From positions 1 through 64,000 of the forward strand of contig NZ_JADPFC010000001.1 of assembly GCF_015668195.1 (NCBI RefSeq): a stretch of DNA of 64,000 bases, given 5' to 3'. A program made the position numbers and the translations under genes. Source of the DNA: Romboutsia_C sp015668195. Lineage in GTDB: Bacteria; Bacillota; Clostridia; Peptostreptococcales; Peptostreptococcaceae. How positions within the stretch are numbered: position 1 is the first letter of the stretch; each line of letters opens with the position of its first letter. Under the pieces are notes generated by a model, which saw only the letters and a list, made by a program, of their open reading frames with translations, did no database searches and was not told the origin of the DNA. This document shows positions 1-9,426 of this stretch, one piece after another.

Positions 1-78
1 TACCTGGTTGATAGGTCGAAGGTGTAAGTGCAGTAATGTATTTAGCTTATCGATACTAATAGGTCGAGGACTTGACCA
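1..78 (+). rRNA. rrl: 23S ribosomal RNA, 3' end (partial)
   Basis: The window opens inside the last helices of 23S rRNA. The terminal block with ACTAATAGGTCGAGGACTTG is the conserved 3' end of bacterial 23S. The rest of the gene and the 16S gene lie upstream of the window. The end at about 78 is estimated from the conserved terminus. The 128 bases to the tRNA are AT-rich spacer with no gene. Confidence 0.95.
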
Positions 79-206
79 AAATAAACCTAAAGGTTTATAT
101 CGCCAATCAAATCATTATTAAATAGTAATAAGGTAGATTTCGGTTGCTAAAAATGATAAAACATTAAATGGTATACAGTTTTGAAAGTACTAATAAAACT
201 AAATAT

Positions 207-280
207 GCGGGTGTAGCTCAATGGTAGAGTTCCGGCCTTCCAAGCCGGCTGTGAGGGTTCGATCCCCTTCACCCGCTCCA
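207..280 (+). tRNA. tRNA-Gly (anticodon UCC)
   Basis: A complete cloverleaf with the acceptor stem GCGGGTG/CACCCGC, an anticodon stem CCGGC/GCCGG around the loop CTTCCAA (anticodon TCC), a T-arm with GGTTCGATCC, and an encoded CCA at 278-280. It lies between 23S and 5S rRNA, which is an unusual place for a tRNA, and ends about nine bases before 5S. It is presumably cut from the rRNA precursor. Confidence 0.97.
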
Positions 281-289
281 AATAAAGAT

Positions 290-409
290 TATGTGGTTAT
301 TATAGCAAAGAGGATACACCTGTTCCCATACCGAACACAGAAGTTAAGCTCTTTAGCGCTGATGGTACTTGGGGGGCGACCTCCTGGGAGAGTAAGACGT
401 AGCCACGTA
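290..409 (+). rRNA. rrf: 5S ribosomal RNA
   Basis: A block of about 118-120 bases with the 5S core CCGAACACAGAAGTTAAG and CTGGGAGAGTAAG. The terminal helix is formed by GATTATGTGG near 287-296 and CCACGTAATC near 403-412. A T-run follows at once and probably ends the rRNA operon transcript. The exact ends are uncertain by a few bases. Confidence 0.95.
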
Positions 410-489
410 ATCTTTTTTATTGCATTTGAAATTATTCACATTTTAACTTAATTTTATATATAATAAAATAAAGTATATGAGGTGAGTAT

Positions 490-945
490 GTGAAAAATGC
501 ATTTGACCTGGGAGAAAAACTATTTTTTAATACTTTAATTATATGTATAATATCATTTATATACTCTAAGATAATTGAGGTTGAATCGAGTAACTTAATC
601 ATAGAAATTTTATTTGCATTATTCTTTTTTCTTATAAACTTTTATTATGGATATAAATATAGCTTGAAACTTAAAGAATCTTTAATAGTGGGATTAATGG
701 GAGCAGGTTTAGGAATTTTCTTATCATTTTTTTCTTTATGTGCATATTTTTTAATAGAAAATAGTAAGAGTTCTATATCGTTTTCAGTATTATACTTATC
801 TCCAATTCAGTTAATTTCTAATTATTTGAGTGGATATAATAGTATAGTAAATATATTTACAATTATAACTATAAATATATTTTTAGTTGTGATTGGTGGA
901 CAATTAAGAAATATTACAAATAAATTTTTAAATAATTTTAAATAG
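490..945 (+). CDS. small integral membrane protein, unknown function
   Basis: A 151-residue protein starting at a GTG behind the ribosome binding site GAGGTGAG. About four hydrophobic segments are visible, near residues 13-30, 35-55, 66-92 and 122-145, separated by short polar loops, so it should lie in the cytoplasmic membrane. There is no signal peptide cleavage site, catalytic motif or Cys cluster. I do not recognise the family. It stands alone between the rRNA operon and the repair operon and has its own terminator, so neighbours give no hint of function. Confidence 0.75.
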   Translation: MKNAFDLGEKLFFNTLIICIISFIYSKIIEVESSNLIIEILFALFFFLINFYYGYKYSLKLKESLIVGLMGAGLGIFLSFFSLCAYFLIENSKSSISFSVLYLSPIQLISNYLSGYNSIVNIFTIITINIFLVVIGGQLRNITNKFLNNFK

Positions 946-957
946 ATTATATCTTAA

Positions 958-997
958 AAAATAAAATAAGCGGCCATTTGGCTGCTTATTTTATTTT
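958..997 (+). terminator. Rho-independent terminator
   Basis: A long inverted repeat (AATAAAATAAGC ... GCTTATTTTATT) around GGCC-ATTT-GGC, ending in T-rich sequence just after the gene at 490-945. Confidence 0.85.
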
Positions 998-1104
998 AGG
1001 ATAAAAAAATAGTATGTAGCTTTAAGTAAACATTTTAATGGAGGAATTAAAAATCTCTAATATGATATAATTAAAATACAAAATAGTTTAAAGAAAGGGT
1101 TTAT

Positions 1105-2997
1105 ATGAGGTACATATATAGAAATTTAGAGAATAATGATAAAGAGAATAAAATAGTTAGTTTATATAATGTAATATTAGAAAAATGTAAAAATAAATCT
1201 TCAAAAATAATGATTCTAGTTCCTAATAATCTAACTAAATTAAAATATGAGAAGAAGATTAATATAGATTATTGTGAAAAACTAAATATAACATCATATA
1301 TTAATTTTATTAAAGGAGAGCTTATAAAATTTTGGCCAATAGTGTTAGAAAATAATAATGAGATAAAAGAACATTACATAAGACCTAAATTTATAAATAA
1401 TACTTTGACAGACTATATAATAGGGGAAAAGGTAAAAAGTAAAAGAGAACAAGAAGGATATTTTGAAGATATTATAAGTACTAATAAATCTATAACTTCA
1501 AGTATAAGTACTAATATAAATAAGGCTACATTAAGTAAATTAGAATTTGAGAACATAGGAGAAAAGATTTATTTGTCTAAGAAAAATAAAGATAGTATAA
1601 ATAAATTTTCTTATAGTGAAATGAACGAAATAATAATGGGTTACACTAGTATGCTATTAAATAAAGGTATGTTAGATAATTCATTGAGTATATATGTATA
1701 TAATAAATATCTTTTAAAAAATGATTTATACAAAGAATATTTAAGAAAAGAAATAAAATATTTAATTGTAGAAAGTTTAGAAAGTGTATCTATAGCAGAA
1801 ATCGAGTTTATAAAAGAGATACAAGAAAATGCTATAGATTCATATACATTTTTTAATGAAAAAAGGGATTTTTCAGTTTTCAATAATATAGATATTAAGT
1901 TTATAGAAAGATATATAGAAAATGAATATGAAGAAGAAAAGTATCACCAAAAAGAAGAGGTCTCTATAGATGATATATGCTCTTTACCGGTAAGTGTTGA
2001 ACTAAATGAATCTAGTCAGTTATATAGCGAGATGATAGAAGTAGTTTTAAAGAAAATTAAAGAATTAATACTATCAGGAGTAAAAGCACAAGATATAGCT
2101 ATAATTTCCCCTATAAACAATACAATACTAGACTTTCAAATGACTAATAAATTGAAAATTAATAACATTGATATATTTAGCACTAAAAAAGATAAAAAAT
2201 TAATAGATTATCCTTATGCAAATGCACTTATAGTGGCTCTTAGTATTTTTAATAGTAGTCAAGATTCCATAAGAGAAGAAGACTATATGAATTTTATAGA
2301 AACTATATTAGATGTCAATAAGATACAAGCATTAAAAATATATAAAAATAAATATGAAGAAGAAAAATTTAAAGAAATATTAAATTATATAGAAGAGAAA
2401 AGGAATGAGAAACTTAAAATAGGTGAGTTTCTAATTAAGTTTTATATAGATAAAATGCTAAATCTTAAGTTTGGAAAAGAAAATATTCATATTTGTAAAA
2501 AGATAATATATGAATGTGAGAGCTTTACAGAAAACATAGAGTTATTGAATATAAATGAAGATAAAGAAAAGTTATTTATAAAGGCGCTTAAAACTACGAT
2601 AAATGACTATTATCAATCTTCAGAATTAGAAGATTTGAGTAATATAGATAAAGTATTATTAACTACTCCATATACATATATATCATCAATAGTAAATAGA
2701 CCAATACATATATGGCTAGATGTAGGTAGCAATGGGTGGAATATGAAGATAGAAAAGGATATAAGTAATTTGATAGTTCTTAGAAAATCTTTTGAAGAAG
2801 GTAGAATATATACAGATAAAATGGAAGAAGATTATAAGAAATATTATTTATACAATACTATATATAATTTACTAATTAATACTAAAAAAGTATATGCATA
2901 TAAAAGTGAATACACAGTAAATGGGTATATACAGGAAAGTATATTATATAGCATACTACTTAAGATGTTAGATAAGGGGGAAAACTCTTATGAATAA
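1105..2997 (+). CDS. AddB-like protein lacking Walker A and nuclease domain
   Basis: A 630-residue protein that resembles the N-terminal two thirds of the AddB encoded at 5974-9426. IMILVPNNLTKLKYEKK here matches ILLVPEQYTFEMEKRM in AddB. The block around residues 330-380 (AQDIAIISP, then KINNIDIF, then NALIVALSIF) parallels the AddB block DITIATRD / EYKIPNFID / PIIVLIISILEM. Where AddB has GRGGSGKS this protein has RNLENNDKE, so ATP binding is lost. There is no C-terminal DYK nuclease motif and no C-terminal Cys cluster. It is the first gene of an overlapping operon; its last 8 bases overlap the helicase gene. I infer a non-catalytic scaffold in a helicase-nuclease complex. The family relation is my reading of sequence parallels, not a search. 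Confidence 0.7.
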   Translation: MRYIYRNLENNDKENKIVSLYNVILEKCKNKSSKIMILVPNNLTKLKYEKKINIDYCEKLNITSYINFIKGELIKFWPIVLENNNEIKEHYIRPKFINNTLTDYIIGEKVKSKREQEGYFEDIISTNKSITSSISTNINKATLSKLEFENIGEKIYLSKKNKDSINKFSYSEMNEIIMGYTSMLLNKGMLDNSLSIYVYNKYLLKNDLYKEYLRKEIKYLIVESLESVSIAEIEFIKEIQENAIDSYTFFNEKRDFSVFNNIDIKFIERYIENEYEEEKYHQKEEVSIDDICSLPVSVELNESSQLYSEMIEVVLKKIKELILSGVKAQDIAIISPINNTILDFQMTNKLKINNIDIFSTKKDKKLIDYPYANALIVALSIFNSSQDSIREEDYMNFIETILDVNKIQALKIYKNKYEEEKFKEILNYIEEKRNEKLKIGEFLIKFYIDKMLNLKFGKENIHICKKIIYECESFTENIELLNINEDKEKLFIKALKTTINDYYQSSELEDLSNIDKVLLTTPYTYISSIVNRPIHIWLDVGSNGWNMKIEKDISNLIVLRKSFEEGRIYTDKMEEDYKKYYLYNTIYNLLINTKKVYAYKSEYTVNGYIQESILYSILLKMLDKGENSYE

Positions 2998-5212
2998 TAT
3001 AAATTATAGACAAGATCAATTACCAATAATAGCCTATGAAGGTGGAACTATGGCAGTACCAGCAGTACCAGGAGCTGGTAAAACTTTTATAGTTACCAAT
3101 TTAGTAGCAAAGCTATTAAGTGAAAAAAAACATGATAAATCTAAAATACTAATATTAACTTATATGAATAGTGCAGTAAATAACTTCAAAGGAAGAATAA
3201 AAACAATATTAAAAGAGAATGACATAAAAGAAGAAAATTCTTATGAAGTTATGACAATACATAGTTTAGCTGTAAAAATAATAAAGGAAAAACCAGAAGT
3301 AGTTATGCTAAGTGAAGAATTTAACATAGCAGATGATTTACAAAAAACTATAATACTAAATGAATGCATAAATAATTTTAAGATAAATGGTGGGGAAAGA
3401 GCATTTAGATGGTTCCTAAAAGAGCAAAAGGATGATAAATGGAATGATATAATGCTTGAAGCTTGGGAGAGAGGATTTTTTGACTTAGTAGTAAATGCAA
3501 TAAGTGACTTAAAATATAAGGAATTATCACCACAAGAGCTAGAGGGGATATTATCTAATGGGCATAGAGGGATATTAAAGCTAATACTTCCTATATATAA
3601 AGAATATGATAAAAAGTTAAAACAAAATGGCCTACTTGATTATGATGATATATTAGTTCTTGCATATAAAGCATTAAATTTTGATGAGAATTTAAGAATA
3701 AAATTTCAAAATAGATATAAGTACATATTTGAAGATGAGTGCCAAGATTCCAATGAGATACAAGGTAAAATTATAAAAATGATATGTAGAGAAAATGAAA
3801 ATTTAGTAAGAGTTGGAGATATAAACCAGAGTATAACAGGTACATTTTCATCATCAGATCCTAAATTCTTTAAGGAGTTTATATGTCAAGCAGATAGTTG
3901 CTATAGAATGGACATGTCTAATAGAAGTTCAAAGGATATATTAGATTTAGCAAATAAACTAGTAAAGTATGTAACAAAGGAATTTAGACAAGAAGAATGT
4001 AGAGAAGCTTTAGAAGATATGGAAATAAAAACTGTTCCAAGTGGTATGGGATATAAAGAGAACCCTAAGCCAGATATATACAGTATAAATGTTAAAAAAT
4101 ATGAGACTTGGAATGATGAGTTGATAAAAACCGTAGCATATACAAAGGGAATAAAAAGAAAATATCCAGATAAAAGCATAGGAATATTAGTGCCTTTTAA
4201 TGACCACATAACACAAATTGCGAAGATTTTAATCGATGAAAATATGGAGTTTGAAGAGTTAGGACCTAATTCTATAAATAAAAGAAAAATTATAAACAAA
4301 CTGTCATATATAATAGACTTTATAATAAATTGCGATGATATAAATAAACTAATAAATACATTAGATAAAGTATTTGTAAAAACAGATAATGAAAAAGGGA
4401 AGGAAGATTTACTAAATGTATTAAAAAAATATAGCACAGAAGAGATAATATACAATGAAGAGATAACAAATAATATAATAATAGATACAAATACAGAGTT
4501 ATACCAAACATTTATACAAGGAATAAATACTCTTAAAAATATATTAGAATATCCTATAACAAGATTAGATATACTTTTATTATTTATAGGGGATGAACTT
4601 AATTTAGAGAAAGAAGATAGAGCAATAATAGATTATCTGGCATTTTATATAAAATTTTTAAGTTCAGATAATCCAGATATAAATTTAATAGATGTATATA
4701 ACCTTTTAATAGATAGTAAAAATAAGGTATTTAATCATATAATAGAAGTGGTATATGAAATGAATGGATATGAACCACAACCAGGAAGCATAACTATCTG
4801 TAACTATCATAAATCAAAAGGTCTAGAATGGGATTGCGTTTTTATGCTAGGACTAACAGAGTTTAATTTCCCTGATAATACAAATCAGAAGTTTCAAAGT
4901 GATAAATGGTATTTAAAGGATAAATACAAAAATCCAGTAGCTATTGTAAAAAGCGAAATTGAATGTATATTAAATGGTGATATACCTACTAATTATATAT
5001 ATAAAAGCAAAATAGATTTAATAAATGAAAAGATAAGATTATTATATGTTGGGATAACTAGAGCTAAAGAAATGCTAGTATTATCATCAAGCCTTTACAA
5101 AGGCAAAAGCGATATAGGAAAAAGAAATAAAGAGCAAAAACCTTCTTTATATATAAATGAACTTGAAAAGTATATAAATATGAGAAAGAAGGAGGTAAAT
5201 AAAAATGAATAG
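2990..5212 (+). CDS. UvrD/AddA-type superfamily I DNA helicase without nuclease domain
   Basis: A 740-residue SF1A helicase. Visible motifs in order are a Q-motif (YRQDQ, residues 6-10), Walker A PGAGKT (27-32), motif II DECQD (249-253), motif III VGDINQS, motif IV MSNRS, motif V HKSKGLEWD near 605, and motif VI LYVGITRAKE near 685. The order and spacing fit UvrD, PcrA and AddA. Motif II has Cys where family members usually have Phe or Tyr (DEFQD, DEYQD). Unlike AddA it ends just after motif VI and has no C-terminal nuclease. That activity may be supplied by the next gene, which overlaps it by 8 bases. Probably the motor of a second AddAB-like complex acting on DNA ends. Confidence 0.88.
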   Translation: MNNINYRQDQLPIIAYEGGTMAVPAVPGAGKTFIVTNLVAKLLSEKKHDKSKILILTYMNSAVNNFKGRIKTILKENDIKEENSYEVMTIHSLAVKIIKEKPEVVMLSEEFNIADDLQKTIILNECINNFKINGGERAFRWFLKEQKDDKWNDIMLEAWERGFFDLVVNAISDLKYKELSPQELEGILSNGHRGILKLILPIYKEYDKKLKQNGLLDYDDILVLAYKALNFDENLRIKFQNRYKYIFEDECQDSNEIQGKIIKMICRENENLVRVGDINQSITGTFSSSDPKFFKEFICQADSCYRMDMSNRSSKDILDLANKLVKYVTKEFRQEECREALEDMEIKTVPSGMGYKENPKPDIYSINVKKYETWNDELIKTVAYTKGIKRKYPDKSIGILVPFNDHITQIAKILIDENMEFEELGPNSINKRKIINKLSYIIDFIINCDDINKLINTLDKVFVKTDNEKGKEDLLNVLKKYSTEEIIYNEEITNNIIIDTNTELYQTFIQGINTLKNILEYPITRLDILLLFIGDELNLEKEDRAIIDYLAFYIKFLSSDNPDINLIDVYNLLIDSKNKVFNHIIEVVYEMNGYEPQPGSITICNYHKSKGLEWDCVFMLGLTEFNFPDNTNQKFQSDKWYLKDKYKNPVAIVKSEIECILNGDIPTNYIYKSKIDLINEKIRLLYVGITRAKEMLVLSSSLYKGKSDIGKRNKEQKPSLYINELEKYINMRKKEVNKNE

Positions 5213-5984
5213 TTGTTTAAAAAGTTTTAGATACAGTCAAAATTCTATAAATACATATAAATCATGTCCATTAAAATTTAAGTACAAGTATATTAATAAA
5301 ATAAATTGGAAGTACGATGATATAGAACATAGAGAGTACTACGAAAGTTTAAAAACAGGTACAGATTTTCACCTATTATGTGAAAGATATTTTAGTAATA
5401 TACCTTTAGGGATAAATTCTAGTACCAATATAAATTTTCAAAGATGGATGGATAAAGTAAAAAAACTAGTTCCAATTAAAGAGGAATATTTATATTTACC
5501 AGAGTATGAAGTAATGCTTAATTTAGAGGGGAATATAATACAAGCTAAATATGATTTAGTAATAATCAAAGATGATAAAATTGAAATATGGGATTGGAAA
5601 ACAGAAAATAAAAAATTTAACTATAAAAATGTAGAAAGCAGAATACAAACTATTGTATATATGCTTTTAGCAAAAGAAGTAATTCCTAAACTATTAGATA
5701 AAGATATAGACGCGCAAAATATAAGTATGAAATACTATCAACCAGAGTTTGATGATAATTGCGTATCTATATCTTATGATAATGAAAAACATAAACAAAA
5801 TAAAAATAAGGTGTTATCGTATATAGATGATATAAAAAACACCAATTATAATAAAGAAGATAAAGAATATAAATATGAGTTAGTAAAAAACAAAAAACAC
5901 TGTAAATACTGCGAGTTTAATAAATTATGCAACAATGAAGAGATAGACAGAGGTGTTTTTGAGGAGGACATTTATGAGTGTTAA
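5205..5984 (+). CDS. stand-alone RecB-family PD-(D/E)XK nuclease with Fe-S cysteines
   Basis: A 259-residue protein carrying the full motif set of RecB/AddB/Cas4-type nucleases: His56 in GTDFH, Asp117 in KYDLVI, Asp130-x-Lys132 in WDWKT, and Gln148/Tyr152 in QTIVY. It also has the cysteine pattern that holds a 4Fe-4S cluster in AddB and Cas4: Cys21 in SCPLKF and Cys233, Cys236 and Cys242 in CKYCEFNKLC. AddB from the same operon has the same arrangement at its C-terminus. Here the nuclease is a separate chain, translationally coupled to the helicase (8-base overlap) and to addB (11-base overlap). Cas4 is an alternative label, but there is no CRISPR array or cas gene in the window and the neighbours are recombination genes. 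Confidence 0.85.
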   Translation: MNSCLKSFRYSQNSINTYKSCPLKFKYKYINKINWKYDDIEHREYYESLKTGTDFHLLCERYFSNIPLGINSSTNINFQRWMDKVKKLVPIKEEYLYLPEYEVMLNLEGNIIQAKYDLVIIKDDKIEIWDWKTENKKFNYKNVESRIQTIVYMLLAKEVIPKLLDKDIDAQNISMKYYQPEFDDNCVSISYDNEKHKQNKNKVLSYIDDIKNTNYNKEDKEYKYELVKNKKHCKYCEFNKLCNNEEIDRGVFEEDIYEC

Positions 5985-8900
5985 ATTTGTATTAGGTAGA
6001 GGAGGAAGTGGTAAATCCACCTATATACTAGATGAAATAAAAAATAGAGTTAAAGATAATGAAACAACACCTGTAATACTTTTAGTTCCAGAACAATATA
6101 CATTTGAAATGGAAAAAAGAATGAGTAAGCTCTTTTTAGGAGAAGAAAAAGACAAGTTTTTAAGGTCTAGGGTATTAAGTTTTAAAACTATGAGTAGCAT
6201 AGTTTTTTCTTACGTTGGAGGATTAACTGATGTTAATATAAATTCCAGTGGAAATGCTATGATGACTTATAAAGCAATAGAAAGTGTAAGTAAAGAATTA
6301 AATATATTTTCTAAATCATCATCTCAATCAGGATTTGTAAGTTCTATAAGTGAGATAATATCTGAGTTAAAACAGTATAACATAAGTTATGAGATGTTAG
6401 AAAATATATCTGGCGAAGTAGAAAGTGAAACTTTAAGTTTAAAATTAAAAGACATAAGTAGGATATATAAAGAATTCGAAGAAAAATTACATGAAAATTA
6501 TATAGACACTCAAGACATGCTAAAATCACTAGCAGAAAAATTACCAATATGTGATTATTTTAAGGATGCATATGTTTATATAGATGAATTTACTGGATTT
6601 ACTCCAAATCAATATAGAGTATTAAGTAGTTTATTTAAGCAAGCTAAGGAAGTATGTATATCTTTAACAGTAGATAACCCAGGCAATATTTCATACAATA
6701 AAACAGATGCTTTTTCTAGAACAAAGTTTACATATCAAAAGCTAATAAAATTATGTAATGAAGAGGGAGTAAAGTTACTTCCTGATATAAAACTAAATGG
6801 TGATATTATACCAAGACTCAAAAATAGTAAAGAGCTTCAGCACTTAGAAAAATATTATAATTCATATCCATATAAAGTGTATGAAGAATGTACTAATAAT
6901 ATAAAAATAAAAGAATTTAGCAACTTATACTCTGAAGTTGAAGAAATAGCAAAAGAAATAGTGCATTTAGTTAGAGATAAAGGGGTTCGATATAGAGATA
7001 TAACCATAGCTACAAGAGACTTAAACAAATATGATTTCTTAGTAAGCTCTGTATTTAATGAATATAAAATACCTAATTTTATAGATAAAAAAAGAGAAGC
7101 TAAAACAAATCCAATAATAGTACTTATAATATCTATATTAGAAATGAAAAGTAAAAGATATAATTATGAGACTATGTTTAGATATTTAAAAAGTGGACTT
7201 GTAGGAATATCTAATGAAGAGATTAGTATGTTAGAAAATTATGTATTAGCAAATGGCATAAAAGGTAAAAAGTGGTTTGAAGATAAGTGGGAGTATAGAA
7301 TAAACCACAATATTTCTTCGGAAGAAAAAGAAGAGGAAATAGAAATACGAGAAAAGGTTAATGAAATAAAGGAAAGAGTCTTGACTCCAATAATACATCT
7401 ACAAGAGAAATTAAAAGGTAAGAATAGTGCAAAGGATATATGTAAGTATATATATGAGTTCTTGTTAGAAATAAATATGCCAACAACGATAGAAACTCTA
7501 ATAATGAAATTTAAAGATAAAGGAGAATTAGATATAGCTAATCAATATTCTCAGGTTTGGAATATAGTTGTAGATATATTTGACCAAATTATTGAGATAA
7601 TGGGAGATGAAAAAATATCCTTAGATAAATTTATAAGATTAATAAGTCTAGGATTTGATGAATATGAACTTGGACTAGTTCCTCCAAGTATAGATCAAGT
7701 ACTTGTAAGTAGTGTGGATAAAATGAAAAATCCAAATACGAAGTATTTATATCTAATAGGAACAACAGATGGAACATTCCCACTAATAGCAAAGGATAAT
7801 GGGCTTTTAAATGATAGTGACAGAGAAAACTTAGGGCAAAAAGGTGTAGAAGTTGATATAGATAGTAAAACTAAAACATTTGAAGAGCAATTTTTAGTTT
7901 ATAAAGCACTTACATCAAGTAGCCAAAATCTAATAGTTACCTATCCTATAGCAGATCATGAAGGAAAAACTATAAGACCATCAGTAATAGTATCAAGGCT
8001 TAAAAAGCTATTTCCTAATGTAGATAGTAAAAGTTATCTACTAGAGGAAGAAGCTAAAACAGATGAAGATATTTTAAATAGAATAACTGTAAAATCACCA
8101 ACTTTTAATGAACTTATAAAGGAAATAAAAGAGTTTGATGATGGAAAAGAGATAAATAATTTATGGTTAGATGTATATAGATACTATGCAAGTGATATTG
8201 AATATAAAAATATAACAAATAAAGTTATAAGTGGACTTACATATACTAATCAAGTTCAAAAAGTAGAAGAAGAAAAAATAAGAACACTATATGATAAAAA
8301 TTTAAGCGTGTCTAGATTAGAAAAATATGCTGAATGTCCGTTTGCTTACTTTATACAGTATGGTCTTAAGGCTAAAGAAAGAAAAGAATATTCTTTTACA
8401 GCACCAGACCTAGGGAACTTTATACATAAAATACTAGATAATTTTTCTAAACAGTTGGTAAAAGATAATCTACATTGGGCAGATATAGATATAAATTATA
8501 TAACAGAAAAAGTGGAAAAAATAGTTGAAGAAATAGTAGGTAAGATACCTGGATACATACTAGAAAGTTCTCAAAGATATAAGTATCTTACTCTTAGATT
8601 ACAAAATATGATTATATCGGCTATAAGTATAATAAGTGAACAAATAAAAATTGGTTCATTTGAGCCTACAGACTATGAAGTAAACTTTGGAACTAAAGGT
8701 AAGTATCCACCTATAAAAATAGTTTTACAAAATGGAGAAGAAATAAAACTAAGAGGACAAATAGATAGAATAGATGAATTTGAGAATGAAGAGGGTAAAT
8801 ATATAAGAATAGTTGATTATAAATCTGGTAAAAAAGATTTAAGCTTAACAGATGTATATTATGGACTTCAATTGCAATTACTAGTTTACTTAGATGCAAT

Positions 8901-9426
8901 ACTAGAAAGTGGAAAATCTAAAGGACAAAATATAAATCCAGCAGCGATTCTTTATTCAAGAATAGATGATCCAATAGCCAAGTTTGATGAAGATAAAGAA
9001 GAAGACACCATAAGAGAAGAAATACTTAAAGAATTAAAGATGCAAGGTTTACTTATAAAAGATTCTAACATAATTAAAGAAATGGATAAAACACTAGCAA
9101 GTGGAGAAAGAACAACATCTTTAGTTATACCTGCAAACTTTAATAAGGACGGTACATTAGGTAGATACACAAAAGGTGTTACTAATGAAGAATTTGAAGT
9201 TATTAGAAATTATGTAAAAGGCTTGATAAAAGATTTATGTGAGGATATGTTAAGTGGAAATATAAGTATATCTCCATATAAAAATAAAGATAAAAACTCT
9301 TGTATATACTGTAATTACTCAGCAATTTGTCAGTTTGATACAACATTAAAAGATAACAAATATAAAATAATAAACAAAAAGAGTAATGATGAGATAATAA
9401 ACATAATGAGAGGGGGAGTTAAGTAA
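5974..9426 (+). CDS. addB: ATP-dependent helicase/nuclease subunit AddB
   Basis: A 1150-residue AddB (RexB), close to the usual length. AddAB processes double-strand breaks for RecA-dependent repair. The N-terminus has a Walker A GRGGSGKS (residues 8-15). The middle is the helicase-like fold with a degenerate motor. The C-terminus is a RecB-type nuclease with DYK (Asp948, Lys950) and QLQLLVYL. Cys788 (ECPFAYF) and Cys1110, Cys1113 and Cys1119 (CIYCNYSAIC) are positioned for the 4Fe-4S cluster. I chose the ATG at 5974 because GAGGAGGA lies just upstream and the protein then begins MSVKFVLGRG; an in-frame start at 5953 would add seven residues. Its stop overlaps the addA start (TAATG). Confidence 0.96.
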   Translation: MSVKFVLGRGGSGKSTYILDEIKNRVKDNETTPVILLVPEQYTFEMEKRMSKLFLGEEKDKFLRSRVLSFKTMSSIVFSYVGGLTDVNINSSGNAMMTYKAIESVSKELNIFSKSSSQSGFVSSISEIISELKQYNISYEMLENISGEVESETLSLKLKDISRIYKEFEEKLHENYIDTQDMLKSLAEKLPICDYFKDAYVYIDEFTGFTPNQYRVLSSLFKQAKEVCISLTVDNPGNISYNKTDAFSRTKFTYQKLIKLCNEEGVKLLPDIKLNGDIIPRLKNSKELQHLEKYYNSYPYKVYEECTNNIKIKEFSNLYSEVEEIAKEIVHLVRDKGVRYRDITIATRDLNKYDFLVSSVFNEYKIPNFIDKKREAKTNPIIVLIISILEMKSKRYNYETMFRYLKSGLVGISNEEISMLENYVLANGIKGKKWFEDKWEYRINHNISSEEKEEEIEIREKVNEIKERVLTPIIHLQEKLKGKNSAKDICKYIYEFLLEINMPTTIETLIMKFKDKGELDIANQYSQVWNIVVDIFDQIIEIMGDEKISLDKFIRLISLGFDEYELGLVPPSIDQVLVSSVDKMKNPNTKYLYLIGTTDGTFPLIAKDNGLLNDSDRENLGQKGVEVDIDSKTKTFEEQFLVYKALTSSSQNLIVTYPIADHEGKTIRPSVIVSRLKKLFPNVDSKSYLLEEEAKTDEDILNRITVKSPTFNELIKEIKEFDDGKEINNLWLDVYRYYASDIEYKNITNKVISGLTYTNQVQKVEEEKIRTLYDKNLSVSRLEKYAECPFAYFIQYGLKAKERKEYSFTAPDLGNFIHKILDNFSKQLVKDNLHWADIDINYITEKVEKIVEEIVGKIPGYILESSQRYKYLTLRLQNMIISAISIISEQIKIGSFEPTDYEVNFGTKGKYPPIKIVLQNGEEIKLRGQIDRIDEFENEEGKYIRIVDYKSGKKDLSLTDVYYGLQLQLLVYLDAILESGKSKGQNINPAAILYSRIDDPIAKFDEDKEEDTIREEILKELKMQGLLIKDSNIIKEMDKTLASGERTTSLVIPANFNKDGTLGRYTKGVTNEEFEVIRNYVKGLIKDLCEDMLSGNISISPYKNKDKNSCIYCNYSAICQFDTTLKDNKYKIINKKSNDEIINIMRGGVK

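Noticed and set aside
221..451. 76-codon frame over tRNA-Gly and 5S rRNA
   Set aside because: It overlaps two clear RNA genes and has no ribosome binding site.
5205..5984. Calling the small nuclease Cas4
   Set aside because: The motifs would allow it, but no CRISPR array or cas gene is present and it is coupled to recombination genes.
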